DNA from: Triatoma infestans
Lineage: Eukaryota; Arthropoda; Insecta; Hemiptera; Reduviidae
Assembly: GCA_011037195.1 (NCBI GenBank)
Contig: JAAEAF010013204.1
Span: 69,773 to 133,772, forward strand
DNA: 64,000 bases
Reading direction: 5' to 3'
In this document: positions 1 to 11,339 of the stretch, piece by piece
Layout of the letters: every line of letters begins with the position of its first letter
How positions within the stretch are numbered: position 1 is the stretch's first letter
Notes under the pieces: generated by a model
The model's database searches: none
Told to the model about the DNA's origin: nothing
What the model saw: the letters and a program-made list of their open reading frames with translations, nothing else
Translations under genes and position numbers: made by a program

Positions 1-560
1 TACAGAAAAATATTTTTCAGTTTTTTACTATTTCCTCTAAAACGGCTCCAAGGATTTTCTTTAAACAAGAAATGTGAACTATACACAAAAAAAGCTTACA
101 ACTTTAATTTGAAACATTTCTTCTGATAAATTCATTTAAGGAGGCTTTTGGGGAAAGCGTGGGGTTATGTTTTCCTCTAAAGTGCTATCATAGTTGATTA
201 CCCACAAAAGTAAAGTAAAGTAATGCCTATTTTTTCAGGCAGGCTTAACGTCCAACTACCAAATTAGGTGTCGTGGACGGGGGCGGAAGCACCTACTTTA
301 CTATTAACATTTTTTAAACAAATATAAAATTTAGTTATACGCTGGACTCGAACTGGGGTCCTCCCACTTACAAGTCCATGCTCATAACCAATACACCAAC
401 ACCCGCTCCTGATTACCCACAATTCTATCATCTAAACAAAATTAATAAGAAATAAATAGATTGCTAAAATTTCGAGTTTCAAGAAAATTAGTAAACCGGA
501 AGTGCGCTTTTACTGGACAGTTTTTTACGCGATTATCTCAATAAACTCACAGATGAATTT
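1..560 (-). repeat. Interspersed repeat family A, fragment
   Basis: Part of an abundant non-coding repeat that recurs at least a dozen times in the window. Recognisable modules are 'accggaagtgcg', 'ctccaacgattttcttta', 'acaacttttatttaaaaca', and the stretch ending 'ggggttatgttttcc'. This copy is interrupted by a SINE at about 195-415. The matching far end of the repeat, containing 'gtgagtgtttcacacc', appears near 1,020-1,040 beyond a second SINE. No protein coding is visible and the class is unknown. Confidence 0.7.
195..415 (-). repeat. tRNA-derived SINE, family II
   Basis: Read on the minus strand, the head is tRNA-like, with a B-box-like AGTTCGAGTCC near 345-360. It is followed by a tail containing 'tagtaaagtaggtgc' and the complement of 'aacgtccaactacc'. 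The same unit recurs at 62,731-62,935 in the same orientation with about 80% visual identity. The two copies define a dispersed tRNA-related SINE family distinct from family I. It is not a functional tRNA gene, because the acceptor stem does not close. Confidence 0.6.
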
Positions 561-705
561 TATTAAATTTTGGTATACTAACTATAAAAATTTGCCCGCA
601 AGGAATATCTGTTGGATGCAGTTACTTGGGGGAATAGCGACCACAAGGGTTACCACAGCTTAGTATTCCATGCACTTCGTCAGAACAGGTCACAATACCA
701 AGGGA

Positions 706-960
706 GAAGGAAGGGATATTAGCTCAGTCAGTGGTAATGCGCCGGACTAGCAACGCGGAGGTCCCGGGTTCGAATCCAGCATACAGTCCTTAGATTTTCT
801 CTTCCTAGGAGCCTCTACAACTCACTGTCCGATGATGGGCAGTGTTGTCTGTAGCTAGAGAAACTGCTTGGGGGGGCCGGCAATGCACTGAGAAGGCTCC
901 GGGGGGAGCACAATAGATCTTTCAGGTCGCAGTGCAATAATCCCCTACAGCAGTCTACAA
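706..960 (+). repeat. tRNA-derived SINE, family I
   Basis: The head has an A-box-like TAGCTCAGTCAGTGG and a perfect B box, GGTTCGAATCC, spaced as in a tRNA. A conserved tRNA-unrelated body follows, with 'ctaggagcctctacaactc', 'actgtccgatgatgggcagt' and 'tgcactgagaaggctcc'. Other copies lie at 1,205-1,411, 24,028-24,250 and 29,990-30,105. The pol III boxes and multiple copies support a SINE. Confidence 0.85.
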
Positions 961-1204
961 TATTGTAAACTATAAAATTTGTGAGTTATAATTTTATAAA
1001 CCGCATCAACAGAAAGTTATGTGAGTGTTTCACACCAGATTTTTATAAATAGAAACTCAAAACATTTCAGTAAGTTTAAATTTAGTTTAGGAATCACTAT
1101 GAGCCTCTTCAAAATCCAACAGCCAAACTGCAGTTCATTGAATGTTTTTTTTTATTTTCGAGCTTTTCTATTCATACGTGTATGATCATAACTATTTTTT
1201 TTTT

Positions 1205-1411
1205 TTTTTAAATTTAAGGCGCTTCAACATCTATGGTCATTAGCGCCCGGAGTCTTCTCAGTGCACTTCTCTCGCTACAGACAACACTATCCATCACCGA
1301 ACAGTGAGCTGTAGAGGCTCCTAGGAAGAAAAATCTAAGGGTAGCACTGGACTCGAACCCGGGACCTCCGCGTGGAAGTCCAACACGCTAACTACTTAGC
1401 TAATCCCTTCC
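1205..1411 (-). repeat. tRNA-derived SINE, family I
   Basis: Minus-strand copy of the family I SINE. On the plus strand the tRNA-like head, with GGGTTCGAGTCC as complement, lies at the right end near 1,350-1,405. The tail 'aatttaaggcgcttcaac' lies at the left end, after an oligo-T run (oligo-A tail on the minus strand). Confidence 0.85.
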
Positions 1412-1629
1412 CTGATCATAACCATTATTTAATAAATTCTTAAGGAAAAATAGATTTTTGTATGTTGTAATTTGGAGGATCTGGGACGTTAATTTTCTCT
1501 GTAGAATGTGATTTTAATAAGACATAAAGAATTATGATCGAAAAATAGGTAAATGAGATAAACTTACTGAGTATTCTTTTATTCTTCAGAAACTTCTCGA
1601 ATACGGCGCAAAGTATTTTTTTTTTATTG

Positions 1630-1722
1630 CATATAATCCCATAAGGTCGGTTAAATGCTACTATTGTGGCAAATTAGGACATTTCAATCGGGCATGCCAA
1701 CAACGTTCTGAAATACTGTGAA
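1630..1722 (+). pseudogene. Retroelement Gag CCHC zinc-knuckle remnant
   Basis: The plus-strand translation contains CYYCGKLGHFNRAC, a perfect CX2CX4HX4C nucleocapsid knuckle, with the first Cys codon at 1,656. The frame stops about nine codons later (stop near 1,720). A short purine-rich stretch follows, but no protease, RT or integrase is seen. It is best read as a scrap of an LTR-type or other Gag-bearing retroelement. A cellular CCHC protein exon is possible but less likely in this repeat-rich setting. Confidence 0.55.
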
Positions 1723-2129
1723 TGCAGACGTACAAGAAGAACTCTCAACTAATGAGCAGAGTGAACAGTTGCTGTGGGAACTGTGGGATCAAAGAAGAAG
1801 AGAGATCGTCGAGGAAAGAGAGAGACAACGAAGAGGGAAGAAATGAAAGTAAGACAGCAATAGATTGGTGAACACACAGGCATCTTAGACGAGAAGAAAA
1901 GGTCTCTCATCCTGTAAGAATAGTAGAGAATATCACTTCCGCTATGGAAGGCTAATTAAAAGCGTAGCAAGGTTAGGTTTCCAAAAAAAAAGGAGCATGT
2001 AGGATGTATGATTATTTATGATAAGGCATATGATAATGAGTTATTATTAAAAATAACAAGATTTTGTAATGATAAGAGTAAGTGGAAAAATAAACAGAGA
2101 GTTACGTTCAGTAATTTTTCTATTTTTAC

Positions 2130-2960
2130 ATTCTCTTACTGCTAGTAAGAGGAAGTATTGTAATCGTGTCAAATTTTCGATTTTGAGTTTTACCGGAAAT
2201 ATCCGTTTTGTGGTCTAAAAGTGGTTTTTAGAAAATGGTCTGTGAGTGTGTGTGTGTGTGTGTGTGTATGAAAGAGAGAGAACAGCATTGCTCAAAAGAG
2301 AAAAATCGTAGAAAGTTCAAACTTCATATTCCGTTTAGGTATCACCATGGGATCCGACAGTAAGTTGTCTATCAAAATTCCTCAACCGGAAATACCACTT
2401 TACAGAATGGTTTTTTTTTTTCACTTTCTTGCGATTTTCTCAGTAATGGCTCCAACGATTTTCTTTAAACTTGGCACATCAACTACACTTACACAAACAT
2501 CTACAACTTTTATTTAAAACATTTTTCCGGGAAAATCCATTTAAAGGCACTTTTGCGGGAGGAGGGGTGGGGTTAGGTTTCAATCTAAAGTAGTATTTCA
2601 GTTTTTTACACAATTCTATCATCTAAATACCAATTAATTAGAATTAATTGTATAGTAGAAATTCCAAATTTGAAGAAAATCGGATAACCGGAAGTGCGTT
2701 TTTTACTAGAAAGTATTTTACAATTTTCTGTTTATTTTCTCTAAAACGACTGCAACGATTTTCTTTAAATTAACTATGAACTTCTCATCTAAGTAGCTAG
2801 AACTTTTATTTAAAACATTTCTTTAGCTAAAGTCATTTAAGAGGACTTTTGGGAGAGGGGTGGGTTATGTTTTCCACTAAGTGCTATCTTAGCTGATTAT
2901 ATTTACAGTCCTACCATCAAAACAAAATTAATTAGAAATAAATAAATGCCAGAATTTCAC
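2130..2960 (-). repeat. Interspersed repeat family A, tandem-module copy
   Basis: Opens with the palindromic terminus 'ctcttactgctagtaagag' at about 2,132. A GT microsatellite (2,241-2,267) follows, and then at least two successive modules about 290-300 bp apart. Each module carries 'accggaagtgcg', 'caacgattttctttaaa' and 'acttttatttaaaacattt'. It is in the opposite orientation to the fuller copy at 13,060-14,070. Confidence 0.75.
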
Positions 2961-2984
2961 CTTCACACATAAACGTACTACTTG

Positions 2985-3480
2985 CCCTAGGGAATATATA
3001 AATCAGACTGTATTTTCTTGCGTCGACACAGTACGATATCTTGGACTTTACATTGACAAAAGACTAACATGGAATCCGCACAAACTACAAGAACTAAAAA
3101 AATGTTACATATTAGCGCGACTTGACAGAAGATCAAAACTACCACTGAACAATAACAATCGATATATAATTACGGACTAGAAATATGGGATTCAGCCAAG
3201 AATTCTAATATCTATCGTCTCCAATCCTTACACTCCGTATTTCTTTTCGCCATATATCCAATACTCCATACTATGTCTCGAACAGAATCATTCATAACGT
3301 TCCTCAACATACCATTCATCAAGAACCTAATAACATCTCTGTACAAAAAATTTACTTTATCCTATCAGATAATCCCAATCCATCATCTTTGACACTTCCT
3401 GACAATCCTACTCGACGTCTGAGATGGCGCTGGCCGCGTGATTATCTTGGCAATGGAAAGCAGTAAGTAAATCATTTTAG
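2985..3480 (+). pseudogene. Jockey-clade LINE RT fragment, decayed
   Basis: The plus-strand translation has VRYLGLYIDKRLTWNPH followed by degraded thumb and C-terminal sequence. It matches, residue for residue over stretches, the C-terminal part of the Jockey reverse transcriptase at 19,875-21,823. Several stops and deletions make it non-functional. It ends near the motif for 'DNPTRRLRWRWPRDYL', the conserved C terminus of the local Jockey family. Confidence 0.75.
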
Positions 3481-3589
3481 GAGCGTCAACAATGGTGATG
3501 TCTCCCACCATGCCATTTATTTAGTCAGCTTATTTAGTTGTTGCAGGGGCTGTAGTTTATTTTAAAAACAAAAGTTTTAATTCTGATTA

Positions 3590-4540
3590 ATATTATATCT
3601 ATGGATGATAGAATCATACAATAAATTGAAACAGTACTTTTAGAGAAAAGCATAAACCCCAACTTCCCCTAAAAACTCCTTATTGAATTATTGTGCGGAG
3701 AAATGTTTAAAATAAAAGTTGTACTTCTTTGTATGGGAAGCTAAATCAAGTTTAAAGAAAATTGCTGGAGCCATTTTCAAGAAAAACTCAAAAAAGTGAA
3801 AAATCCATTCATTTAAGTGGTACTTCCGGTTGACCGATTTCTTCCAAAACCTTATTGTCAGGTACTTACTTGGTGGAACATAAACGAAATATGAAGTTTG
3901 AACTTCCTACGATTTTCCGTTTTTGAGTTGTGCTGACCCCCCTCCCCGCACACCAATTTCTAAAAACGACTTTTTCGGACTCTTACACAGTAGTAAGAGA
4001 AAGCAAAAAAAAAAACTCCAGGAGACTCTTTTCAAACCGTAGCTCTATTACACTTGAATCCCAATATAGGCTAACTCCAAACTTCGTACTCTTCAGGTAC
4101 GATACAGTTACGCTATATAAGAAATCTGGTATGAAACACTCACACTACTTACTTTAATTACTACAATTTAATCAAGAAATTTTCTTTAAAATTGCAACGT
4201 TATAATGTTTAGTTGGACTGGCCATAAAAATGGTGGTGGGAGATTTTACTTGTATAATTGAGCGGCCTTATGTGGAGCATATTTGTGCTGTATATCAAAA
4301 CCAACAAGCTTGCGAAAATTTAAATTTTAACTAACGACAGCCCCCCCCCATACCCCTCCAAAATCAATTTTTATAAGAAAAATGTTTCAAATAATTGGAA
4401 TACGTTTCTATCTATGCAGCAAGCATTCCAAGTTTAAAGAAATTCGTTGTAACCGTTTTCGAGAAAATTCCAAAAAATTTAGAAAACCTACTCTGTACGA
4501 TCGCACTTCCGGTTAATCAATTTTCTTCAAATTTGGAATT
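3590..4540. repeat. Repeat family A fragments
   Basis: Carries family A modules ('ctgattaatattatatcta', 'gaagctaaatcaagtttaaa', 'ttccggttgaccgatttct'), a palindrome-end relic around 3,990-4,005, the 'tatgaaacactcacac' end near 4,130, and another partial unit to 4,540. The short ORFs here run through repeat sequence and are not supported as genes. Confidence 0.6.
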
Positions 4541-5252
4541 CTATTGATGCTTTTATTATGTATTAATATTATGTATGCTATGTATTGAGAAAACCAAATA
4601 CTATATTGAAGTGGTACTTTAAAGCAGTGGTTCCCAACCTATGGTATGCATACCCCTTGGGGTATGCAAAAATTATTTTGATAATGGCGAAAAACTGCGA
4701 AAAAAAAACGGTTTATTTTATATACTTTCATTGGCAGGAAGCCATATTTCAATATTTAACGGTATATTTACAACAAATTTTATCTGTAAAAATATTTTTT
4801 TAATAAAATTAATAATGAGAACAATGTATTCTTGTATTAAAAAATTTAATTACATCTATCTTCCTTTGAACCTGATTTAAAAAAAAAATAGGCTCCATGA
4901 AACGAGCTCAAGGATCACATCAAAATTATTAAGAGCCACATTGGACCAACAAAATGAGTAACTATTATTTTAAAGTTGATGAAACGTAGTTTCATTAAAA
5001 GTTAATGTGGGTAATATTTTTTTTTTTAGTATTACTTCGTAAAAAAAAGAAGAAAAAACTGAAATAACTTGTAAAATAGAAAAAAAACCTATAAATGTTA
5101 TTAGATTTGTTGTGGTTGAGTCCGCGGAACTGGAAAGCATCAGAGATATTTTCTGTATTTTCGAAGGAAAATATCTCTGATGCCATCTCTGATTCATTTG
5201 ATCATTTAGCTATAATCAATTTTTTAATTTTTTGTTGTGGTGGTTGGTTTCG

Positions 5253-5473
5253 CAGATTACAACAAAGTTGACTCAAATTATGCCAATCACCTAAACACTA
5301 ACAAACACAAACCCGATGACATCACGACCACGATGAAGCTCATACATTCTGGCCACAAAGGACCACGACTTCACATAATAGAACAACTCGAAATATATAA
5401 ACACAAGACACAAAACTTAATAAACACAAAATTTGCCAGTGAACCATTATTCAAAACACTCTTCCCACAATAG
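5253..5473 (+). pseudogene. GIY-YIG endonuclease C-terminus (Penelope-like)
   Basis: A 78-codon frame includes DSNYANHLNTNKHKPDD, then KLIHSGHKGPRLHIIEQLEIYK. This is the pattern following the GIY-YIG core in Penelope-like elements: S-K/N-Y/F-A-x-H-L, then a hydrophobic strand, G-x-x-L, and LEQLEIY. The GIY and YIG strands themselves are missing upstream. It would be the target-nicking nuclease of the retroelement, but it is truncated here. The related fragment at 45,915-46,100 keeps the GIY and YIG portions. Confidence 0.65.
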
Positions 5474-6118
5474 CAACAGAAACGCAATTACCAGTGCAAA
5501 CATTATACATGCACCAAATAGTTCTTACACAGATTTTAGTTTTAGGTTTACTTTTAAATCTGCTAGTTATATACATATATTTAAAAAAAAAAAAAACTGT
5601 GTGCGTATTTGGATGTGAATGTTGTGTAAAAAGGTGATATGTTGAGTGGAATGCATAATAAAAAACTTAATTATAAAAAACCATATTTAGGTATAAATGC
5701 TTGCAAGGATGTGAATGTTGTGTGAAAAAGTGAAATAATGAATAATTATATAAAACTGGAATGCATAATTATAAAAAACTTAATTATAAAAATCGCTTAA
5801 TTGTAAATGATGTTAGTTTAAATCGTTATTTAATTTAATTTAAATTTATTTTATATATTCTATATTTTATTTTGGTTCGTTAATTGTAAAGTAAATCTCC
5901 CTTCAACAACAGAGTTTAAAAATTAGACCCCCCCGTGTTGTTTCCATTGTAAGGAAAATTTGCCCTTTAACAACCCAAACACGTGTTTTCCCACCCAGCT
6001 GACCATACCCCTTGACCTAGTTTAAGAGTTTAGTTTTAAATGCAGTTAAAAACACTAGTCAGTGTGTAAACTAAATTTGCTCTGTGCAAGTCTGTGATGT
6101 CACACTGTATGAAAAACG

Positions 6119-6156
6119 CATCCTGAAGATGGGCGAACGCCCGAAACCGGTCGATG
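6119..6156 (+). ncRNA. Hammerhead-ribozyme-like motif (PLE family 1)
   Basis: Stem I CATC/GATG (6,119-6,122 with 6,153-6,156) encloses the core CTGAAGA (6,123-6,129). A T follows, then stem II GGGC-GAAC-GCCC (6,131-6,142), GAA plus A (6,143-6,146), CCGG, and T-C (6,151-6,152) as the predicted cleavage site. The layout fits a minimal type I hammerhead with a one-pair stem III, as known from Penelope-like termini. The T between core and stem II is atypical. Activity is not shown. Confidence 0.5.
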
Positions 6157-6279
6157 ACCACAAAATGAAGCATGGCTACCACGGAAAATGTCTCTGATTT
6201 TAATTTTTTTTTTTAGGGATAAATGTTGGATAAGGGAAAGGGGATACACATAATAAAAGGTCTAATCAAGGGTTTGGGA

Positions 6280-6558
6280 GAAAAAAAAGCTTGGGCTGCA
6301 CTTCTCCCCCAGAACCCCCAAAAAATCAATTTTCCCAGGAAAATGTTTCAAATAAAGTGATAAATATTTATGTTGTATAGTAGACAAATTTTAAAGAAAA
6401 TCATTGGAGCAATTTTGAGAAAACCGAGACAAACTGAAAAAAAAAAAAAAATTGTGTAAGTCAGATTTTCCGCTGATGGATCTTCTCCAAAATCTTCGCG
6501 TATGGTGCGGTGATAGATGATGAGGTGAGACTTTTCATTATTGAGATATTCTGTTAAA

Positions 6559-6592
<34 letters not shown>

Positions 6593-6790
6593 TTAGTGAC
6601 TTCCTGATCTTTTCGATAACACTATGTTGCGCCTCCAAAAGTAAAAATTCCATGTGAAATACACGACTTTCTACTGTCATTTGCGGTGATGGAATATCAA
6701 GTTTGAACTTCCTTGAAATTTGAACGATTGCAATGCTTCCTCTTATCTATAGGATAGTTCAAATTCTTACTCCAAAAGAGGAAGTAAAAT
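6280..6790. repeat. Repeat family A fragment with microsatellite
   Basis: Contains family A modules ('aaaatcaattttcccaggaa', 'aaatcattggagcaatttt') and a compound (CA)n(TA)n microsatellite at about 6,557-6,592. It ends with 'gaggaagtaaaat', a relic of the palindromic end. Part of the module reappears at 8,280-8,350 ('gcaacatagagttatcgaaa'). Confidence 0.6.
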
Positions 6791-6799
6791 GAGGTCCTT

Positions 6800-8115
6800 G
6801 TGTGAATGACTGATGTGGTGAAAAGGGTTGAATCCTATGCAAAATGGTTATTCGATTTACTAAAAGAAAGAATCAACATAGTGTATGTACATATAATAAA
6901 ATTACCAAAATCTTCACTATGGAAAAACCATCTGAGGAATTGATAAAATTTAATCATATGTTATTCATTCAAGGATACCCCAAAATAAATAGAATCTAAT
7001 ATTTCTAGTAAAGGAGTTTTTGATAATTCATTTTTTCAAAAGGGAAGTGGATAAAAAATATTCTTAATTTAGATAAAAAAAAAAAAGGTGATAACTTTTT
7101 AAAATGATTATTGCATTTTTTTTCTTATATCATTCATTAGATTATAAATAATGATAAATATTTTTTGGGGGGAACAGAAGTTTCATTAATGAACGATAGT
7201 ACTCTGTTAGTTCCAGTAACTACCGCAAAAAGAAGAGCGCTCTCTTGTTGATCAAGTGCTTGCATTAATAAAATATCAAGATTCTTAAATTAGCAAATAC
7301 GCAAATTCATTTACAGATATTATATTCATAAACGATTACATTCTATGTACTTCTACCGATACTTAAGGGAACATCAATAGATCTTTTAGATCACAGGAGG
7401 ATTTGGCTTTATAGCCACTCCCTACATAAATTAAATTAGCAAAATATTCAAACATTCAAGATTGCAGCATAAAACTCGCCTGAACTAAATATACGTCATA
7501 AATCATAGACAGCGTATATGTAAATACTTACAAAATTAATTTTCATATTCTCACATTGTACTAAAAATAAAAGGCAAAAATTTCTACATCCAAATTTGAA
7601 ATAGAAATAAGTTTTTTATATTAAATATTTAATATTAAAATAAGTTCAGAATAGTAATTTGGTCTAGAAATTAAAGAATATTGGGACGATGATAGCTTTT
7701 TTTTTAAAGAATCCTAAGATTTGCTTCACAGATCCAATTCAAAAATAAATATAATCAGGTAAAAAAGTTTAACAGAGGGTTTGAAGTTTTCTTGATATAA
7801 TTTCCTTATTAAGTGGGAAGATAATGATAATTAAACGCTTCAACAATTTTTAAAAAAAATCTGATATGAAATTCTCTTATGTCTTTCAATTATAATTATT
7901 ATAAAATAGAAAAATTTTTATTTTTCTTTAAAATTGAAATTTTAACTCATGCTAACATAAATATAGAGATGGTGGGAATACATATTATTACCTAACAATT
8001 GTAGGTAGTACTTCAGGTGGATACAGTTACAGTCTAGAAACATACAGTCAATAACATTTGAAATTTAGTATCACACATTACTCAGAATTGTAGAAAATCT
8101 TTTCTTTTTCTTTTT
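6800..8115. other. AT-rich stretch, no gene seen
   Basis: Strongly AT-rich, with stops in all frames. A short SINE-tail-like scrap, 'caatagatcttttagatcac', lies near 7,375. No coding, RNA gene or clear element boundary was found. Confidence 0.5.
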
Positions 8116-8415
8116 TTTTGAAAAATATTTCAAATAAAATTGATAGGTATTTTTATCTGTTTAGATAGTATACCAATTTTAATGAAAATCGTTGGAGCCA
8201 TTTTCGAGTAAATCAGATGGTTTTGACGGAATGCCAAATTTGAGGGTCCTGTGATTTTTCGTTATTGAGATATTTTGTTACACAAAAACTATATATATAC
8301 GAATTTTTACTTTTGGAGGCGCAACATAGAGTTATCGAAAAGATCAGGAAGTCATTACAAATTTATATATATTTTTCTTTAAAATTGAAATTGTAATATA
8401 TAATATGTAATATTT

Positions 8416-8417
<2 letters not shown>

Positions 8418-8457
<40 letters not shown>
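8418..8457. repeat. (AT)n microsatellite
   Basis: An uninterrupted run of AT dinucleotides of about 40 bp, next to a family A fragment (8,120-8,350). Confidence 0.95.
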
Positions 8458-8462
<5 letters not shown>

Positions 8463-8499
8463 AACAGATCAACCAGCCTCTCCAATTCTTACACCATAA

Positions 8500-9800
8500 A
8501 GGATTTAAGTATAATGGGTCTTTAAGTCTTAGAGTCTAAATAATCTAATTGTCCAAGTTTGCGAATAAATGCGAATAAATTCTCCAAATCTAAGGGATAT
8601 AGCCTTACGAAAGGCTGTCTCCCATCTAACCATTACCAAGCATGTTTCAACTCTCTTGGAAGAGCATTGGATATAGGCCATCCATACCCATCGTTTTAAA
8701 CTTGCCAAAGATACCAACCATCTAGCATGCCCTCTCAGGTGTAACCACCTTACAAAAAGGGTTACATTTCCTTCTAAGTATTCCTCATTATCTATCAAAT
8801 ATCCAGCATTGCCCTCAAGACCTCATCATGATTGTGATAATCTGTCCATTCGCCTGTCTTATACTATCCAGCGGCGTACCCCACTGGAAAGCCAAGAGCT
8901 TGAGTCTCTTCCGCCTCTCATGGAATCTGCAAGTGATATCGCGGTCTACGCCCAGTTTCTTCAGGTGCCCTTTGAGCCTACGTTAGGAACCCCGTAAACA
9001 TGCGAAGCCTTTTTACTCAGACTATTAGGATAATGTTTGCTTCAGATATTCTCTGTCTAGGACAAATCTTGGCCTGTCTCAGTCCTGATAGGGTTCTCCA
9101 GAGCTATATTCTTTCCTCTTGACTTCTTGTTTAATTTCCAGGCTCTCGCAGAAAGTCCTCCATGTCTCCATTTTCCTTTTCTTAATCTTCCTCTTGTACA
9201 CATTCTTTGCTGATTTGAACTGTACCCAGCCCTTATCAGCATCGGTATGCCTAGCCCTCCTTTCAACCACCTCAATAGTTTGTTTAAGGCGATTATCCTT
9301 TCAACCACCTCAATAGTTTGTTTAAGGCGATTAGACGTGTCCAATCGCCATTGGACTCTCTTGTTCGTTGCCTTACGAACCTACATAAGCTTCTTATTGA
9401 ACTGTTAATCGTATCTACCTTGTGATATAGGTCCTCTCCCTCAAGCGGGGTGGGGCTGCTGTCAGCCAGAATGTGGAAAATTTGTCCCAATTAGTCCTCC
9501 TCAATTTCTAAATCTCTGAGCATCACACATCGGTGATTCTGATGCTTCTATGATCACACAGCGCCCAGTCATCCATTACCTTTCTACTAGCAACTCAGCG
9601 CAAGAAATGCCTAGAGATCGCGGTAATATCTATAACTTCTTCCTTATGCCTAATAAAAAAGGTAGTTTTCTTATCTCTATTCAAAAGAAATAAATTTCTG
9701 TTTACCAAGAAGTCCGCAAGTCTGGCAACTCTCTAATTGTGCCTCTGCTACCTCATAGCATGTTGTGCGAATTAGCATCAAAGCCAATCAGCAGAGGCAG
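8500..9800 (-). pseudogene. I-superfamily LINE endonuclease and linker, decayed
   Basis: The minus strand between about 9,800 and 9,480 reads IGFDANSHNML, then a region like N-R-N-L-F-L-L-N-R and EVIDIT, and further on DDWALCDHRSI. This is the order of the AP-type endonuclease of I/LOA-like LINEs (A-D-x-N-x-H...SDHR). Downstream, 9,060-9,260 reads ETWRTFCESLE...GEPYQDRDR, resembling the endonuclease-RT linker. Several frameshifts and stops make it dead. A related scrap covering the same linker lies at 11,340-11,520. Confidence 0.65.
9261..9334. repeat. 38-bp tandem duplication inside LINE relic
   Basis: The segment starting 'tttcaaccacctcaatagtt' is repeated immediately with a 38-bp period (starts at 9,261 and 9,299). 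The copies are identical over about 35 bp. It lies in the LINE linker and accounts for the repeated NKLLRWLKG translation. Confidence 0.9.
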
Positions 9801-10407
9801 TTTTTTTTCTTTCACACCATTCCACAAATGGTCCCCACCCTCGCCCGATGGTGCCTCATTGAATCATAAGGTTGATAAACCCATGCAAACACCAGCCTAT
9901 AACCCACCATGCAATAACCCTTCCAAACATTCATTCAAACTCATTGCAGTACAGATACCACAGTCGAATTTCTCTATATTTTGCGATATCAGAACCCTAC
10001 TGCAAAATTTAGGAGAGAAAACATTCAGATTCCTTCACAAACTGCCCAGTACGAATAAAGACTATACAACATGGGCTAAGGCTTGCTTAACATGACAAAA
10101 AGCAAAATATGAGGCCACACTTGAACTGGAATAGAAAAATAATCTGAGAACAACCACGTTTTCACCCCACAATGTTGATCTGACTGGCCCAATTCCAACA
10201 TCTTAGGGATGTTCGTAATGCCTGATATGTTACATAGATTTTCAATTGGCCCGACGCATATCCTATAGAAGATATAAGGATAGAGACGGTAACAAAAAGT
10301 TGTATGCAGAATGGATCTCAAGATTTGGGATCCCCGAAAAGTTATCTTCTGACCAAGTAAGACAGTTCGGAAGTCAACTTTCTAAGGAATAAAACAGGCT
10401 CTCAGTA

Positions 10408-10930
10408 TCATACACATCCATACGATTGCCTAATAATCCATAAGGCAATGGAAAGACACGAGATTGTACCGTACGTTGAAAGCTGCGTTAAAACGCTACG
10501 ACAATTACAGATGGACTGAAAATTTACCAACAATTCGCTTGGATTATGATCAGGGGAAATTGTATATTCGAGCGCACCCATTTTGCAAATCTTAGTCACA
10601 TTGAGTTCTTCGTGTAAAATGTGCTGTGCCCTTTCTTCTGAGATGTCTACAGCCTTAGCTACCTCAAACACCTTCAATCGTCGATCATATAGAACCATAT
10701 TGTGTATCTTCTCGATATTTTCTTCGGTAGCTGCAGCTTTTGGCTGTCCTTCATGTGGATCATCTTCAATCGAGGTTCAACCAGGTTTAAACTCAGCTGC
10801 CCATTTTTGTACTGTTGGTAACGAAGGTGCACACTCCTTACACACTTTCATCAACTTTGGATGAATTTCTGATGGGATAAACATCCAAAACAAAGAATTT
10901 TATGACAGAACGGTATTCAAGTTTATTCAT
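10408..10930 (-). pseudogene. mariner transposase, N-terminal half, broken
   Basis: On the minus strand a start near 10,930 opens MNKLEYRSVIKF, as in mariner transposases. A helix-turn-helix-like segment follows with stops, then an open frame (10,698-10,600) reading YDRRLKVFEVAKAVDIS and RAQHILHEELNVTK. That is the second DNA-binding helix region of mariner (DDRR-x-KV-x-EIA...HxILHEEL). The catalytic D,D34D domain is not recognisable after this point. It has multiple stops and frameshifts and is inactive. The upstream element end is probably near 11,100. Confidence 0.75.
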
Positions 10931-11339
10931 TTTATCAAAAACACACAACACGCTTACTTTAACAGCCGTATAAAACGAGCTATTTGTCTGATCAAATTAA
11001 CATTTGCTATTTGCTTTCTCAAGAAGTGTGCCAACATAACGAAACAGAAATTTCATTTGTAGCCGTGCCATCTATGGTCTAGGCCGAGAAATTTTCACCT
11101 TGCCCTAGTAGTAGTCGTTGTTGCAAAAATGTTAGCAGATTTATAATTTATATAAATGTGCATTTATAACTTCATTTTCAATAACGAGGAGTTCAGACTT
11201 CTGTTTTTTTTAATGAGATATAGTGCACTGCCAAGACTAGAAAAGGTCTATTGTGACTCTCCCCTATAACTTCTGAGATAACTCAACCTCCAAATAATAT
11301 TAACATCGCAATAGCAATTCGTCGGGAGATGTAATAAAT

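Larger units (their letters stand above)
5105..6200 (+). mobile_element. Penelope-like element family 1, 3' fragment
   Basis: Starts with an inverted-repeat relic (5,107-5,185, 'ccgcggaactggaaagcatc'). It contains the C-terminal part of a GIY-YIG endonuclease and ends with the conserved terminal segment holding a hammerhead-like motif and 'accacggaaaatgtctctga' (6,119-6,200). The terminal segment recurs in inverted pairs at 34.8, 37.5 and 61.3 kb. The reverse transcriptase is absent, so this is a 5'-truncated, dead copy. Assignment rests on the association of the endonuclease tail with the repeated terminus. Confidence 0.65.

Noticed and set aside
725..795. Possible functional tRNA gene (A and B boxes)
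   Set aside because: The acceptor stem does not pair, and the segment continues into a conserved SINE body that is repeated at several other places.
5433..5618. 61-codon ORF overlapping the GIY-YIG fragment
   Set aside because: It is in a different frame from the recognisable nuclease sequence and ends in low-complexity A-rich DNA.
9739..10095. 118-codon plus-strand ORF
   Set aside because: It partly overlaps the minus-strand LINE endonuclease reading and has no recognisable domain. It is likely a shadow.
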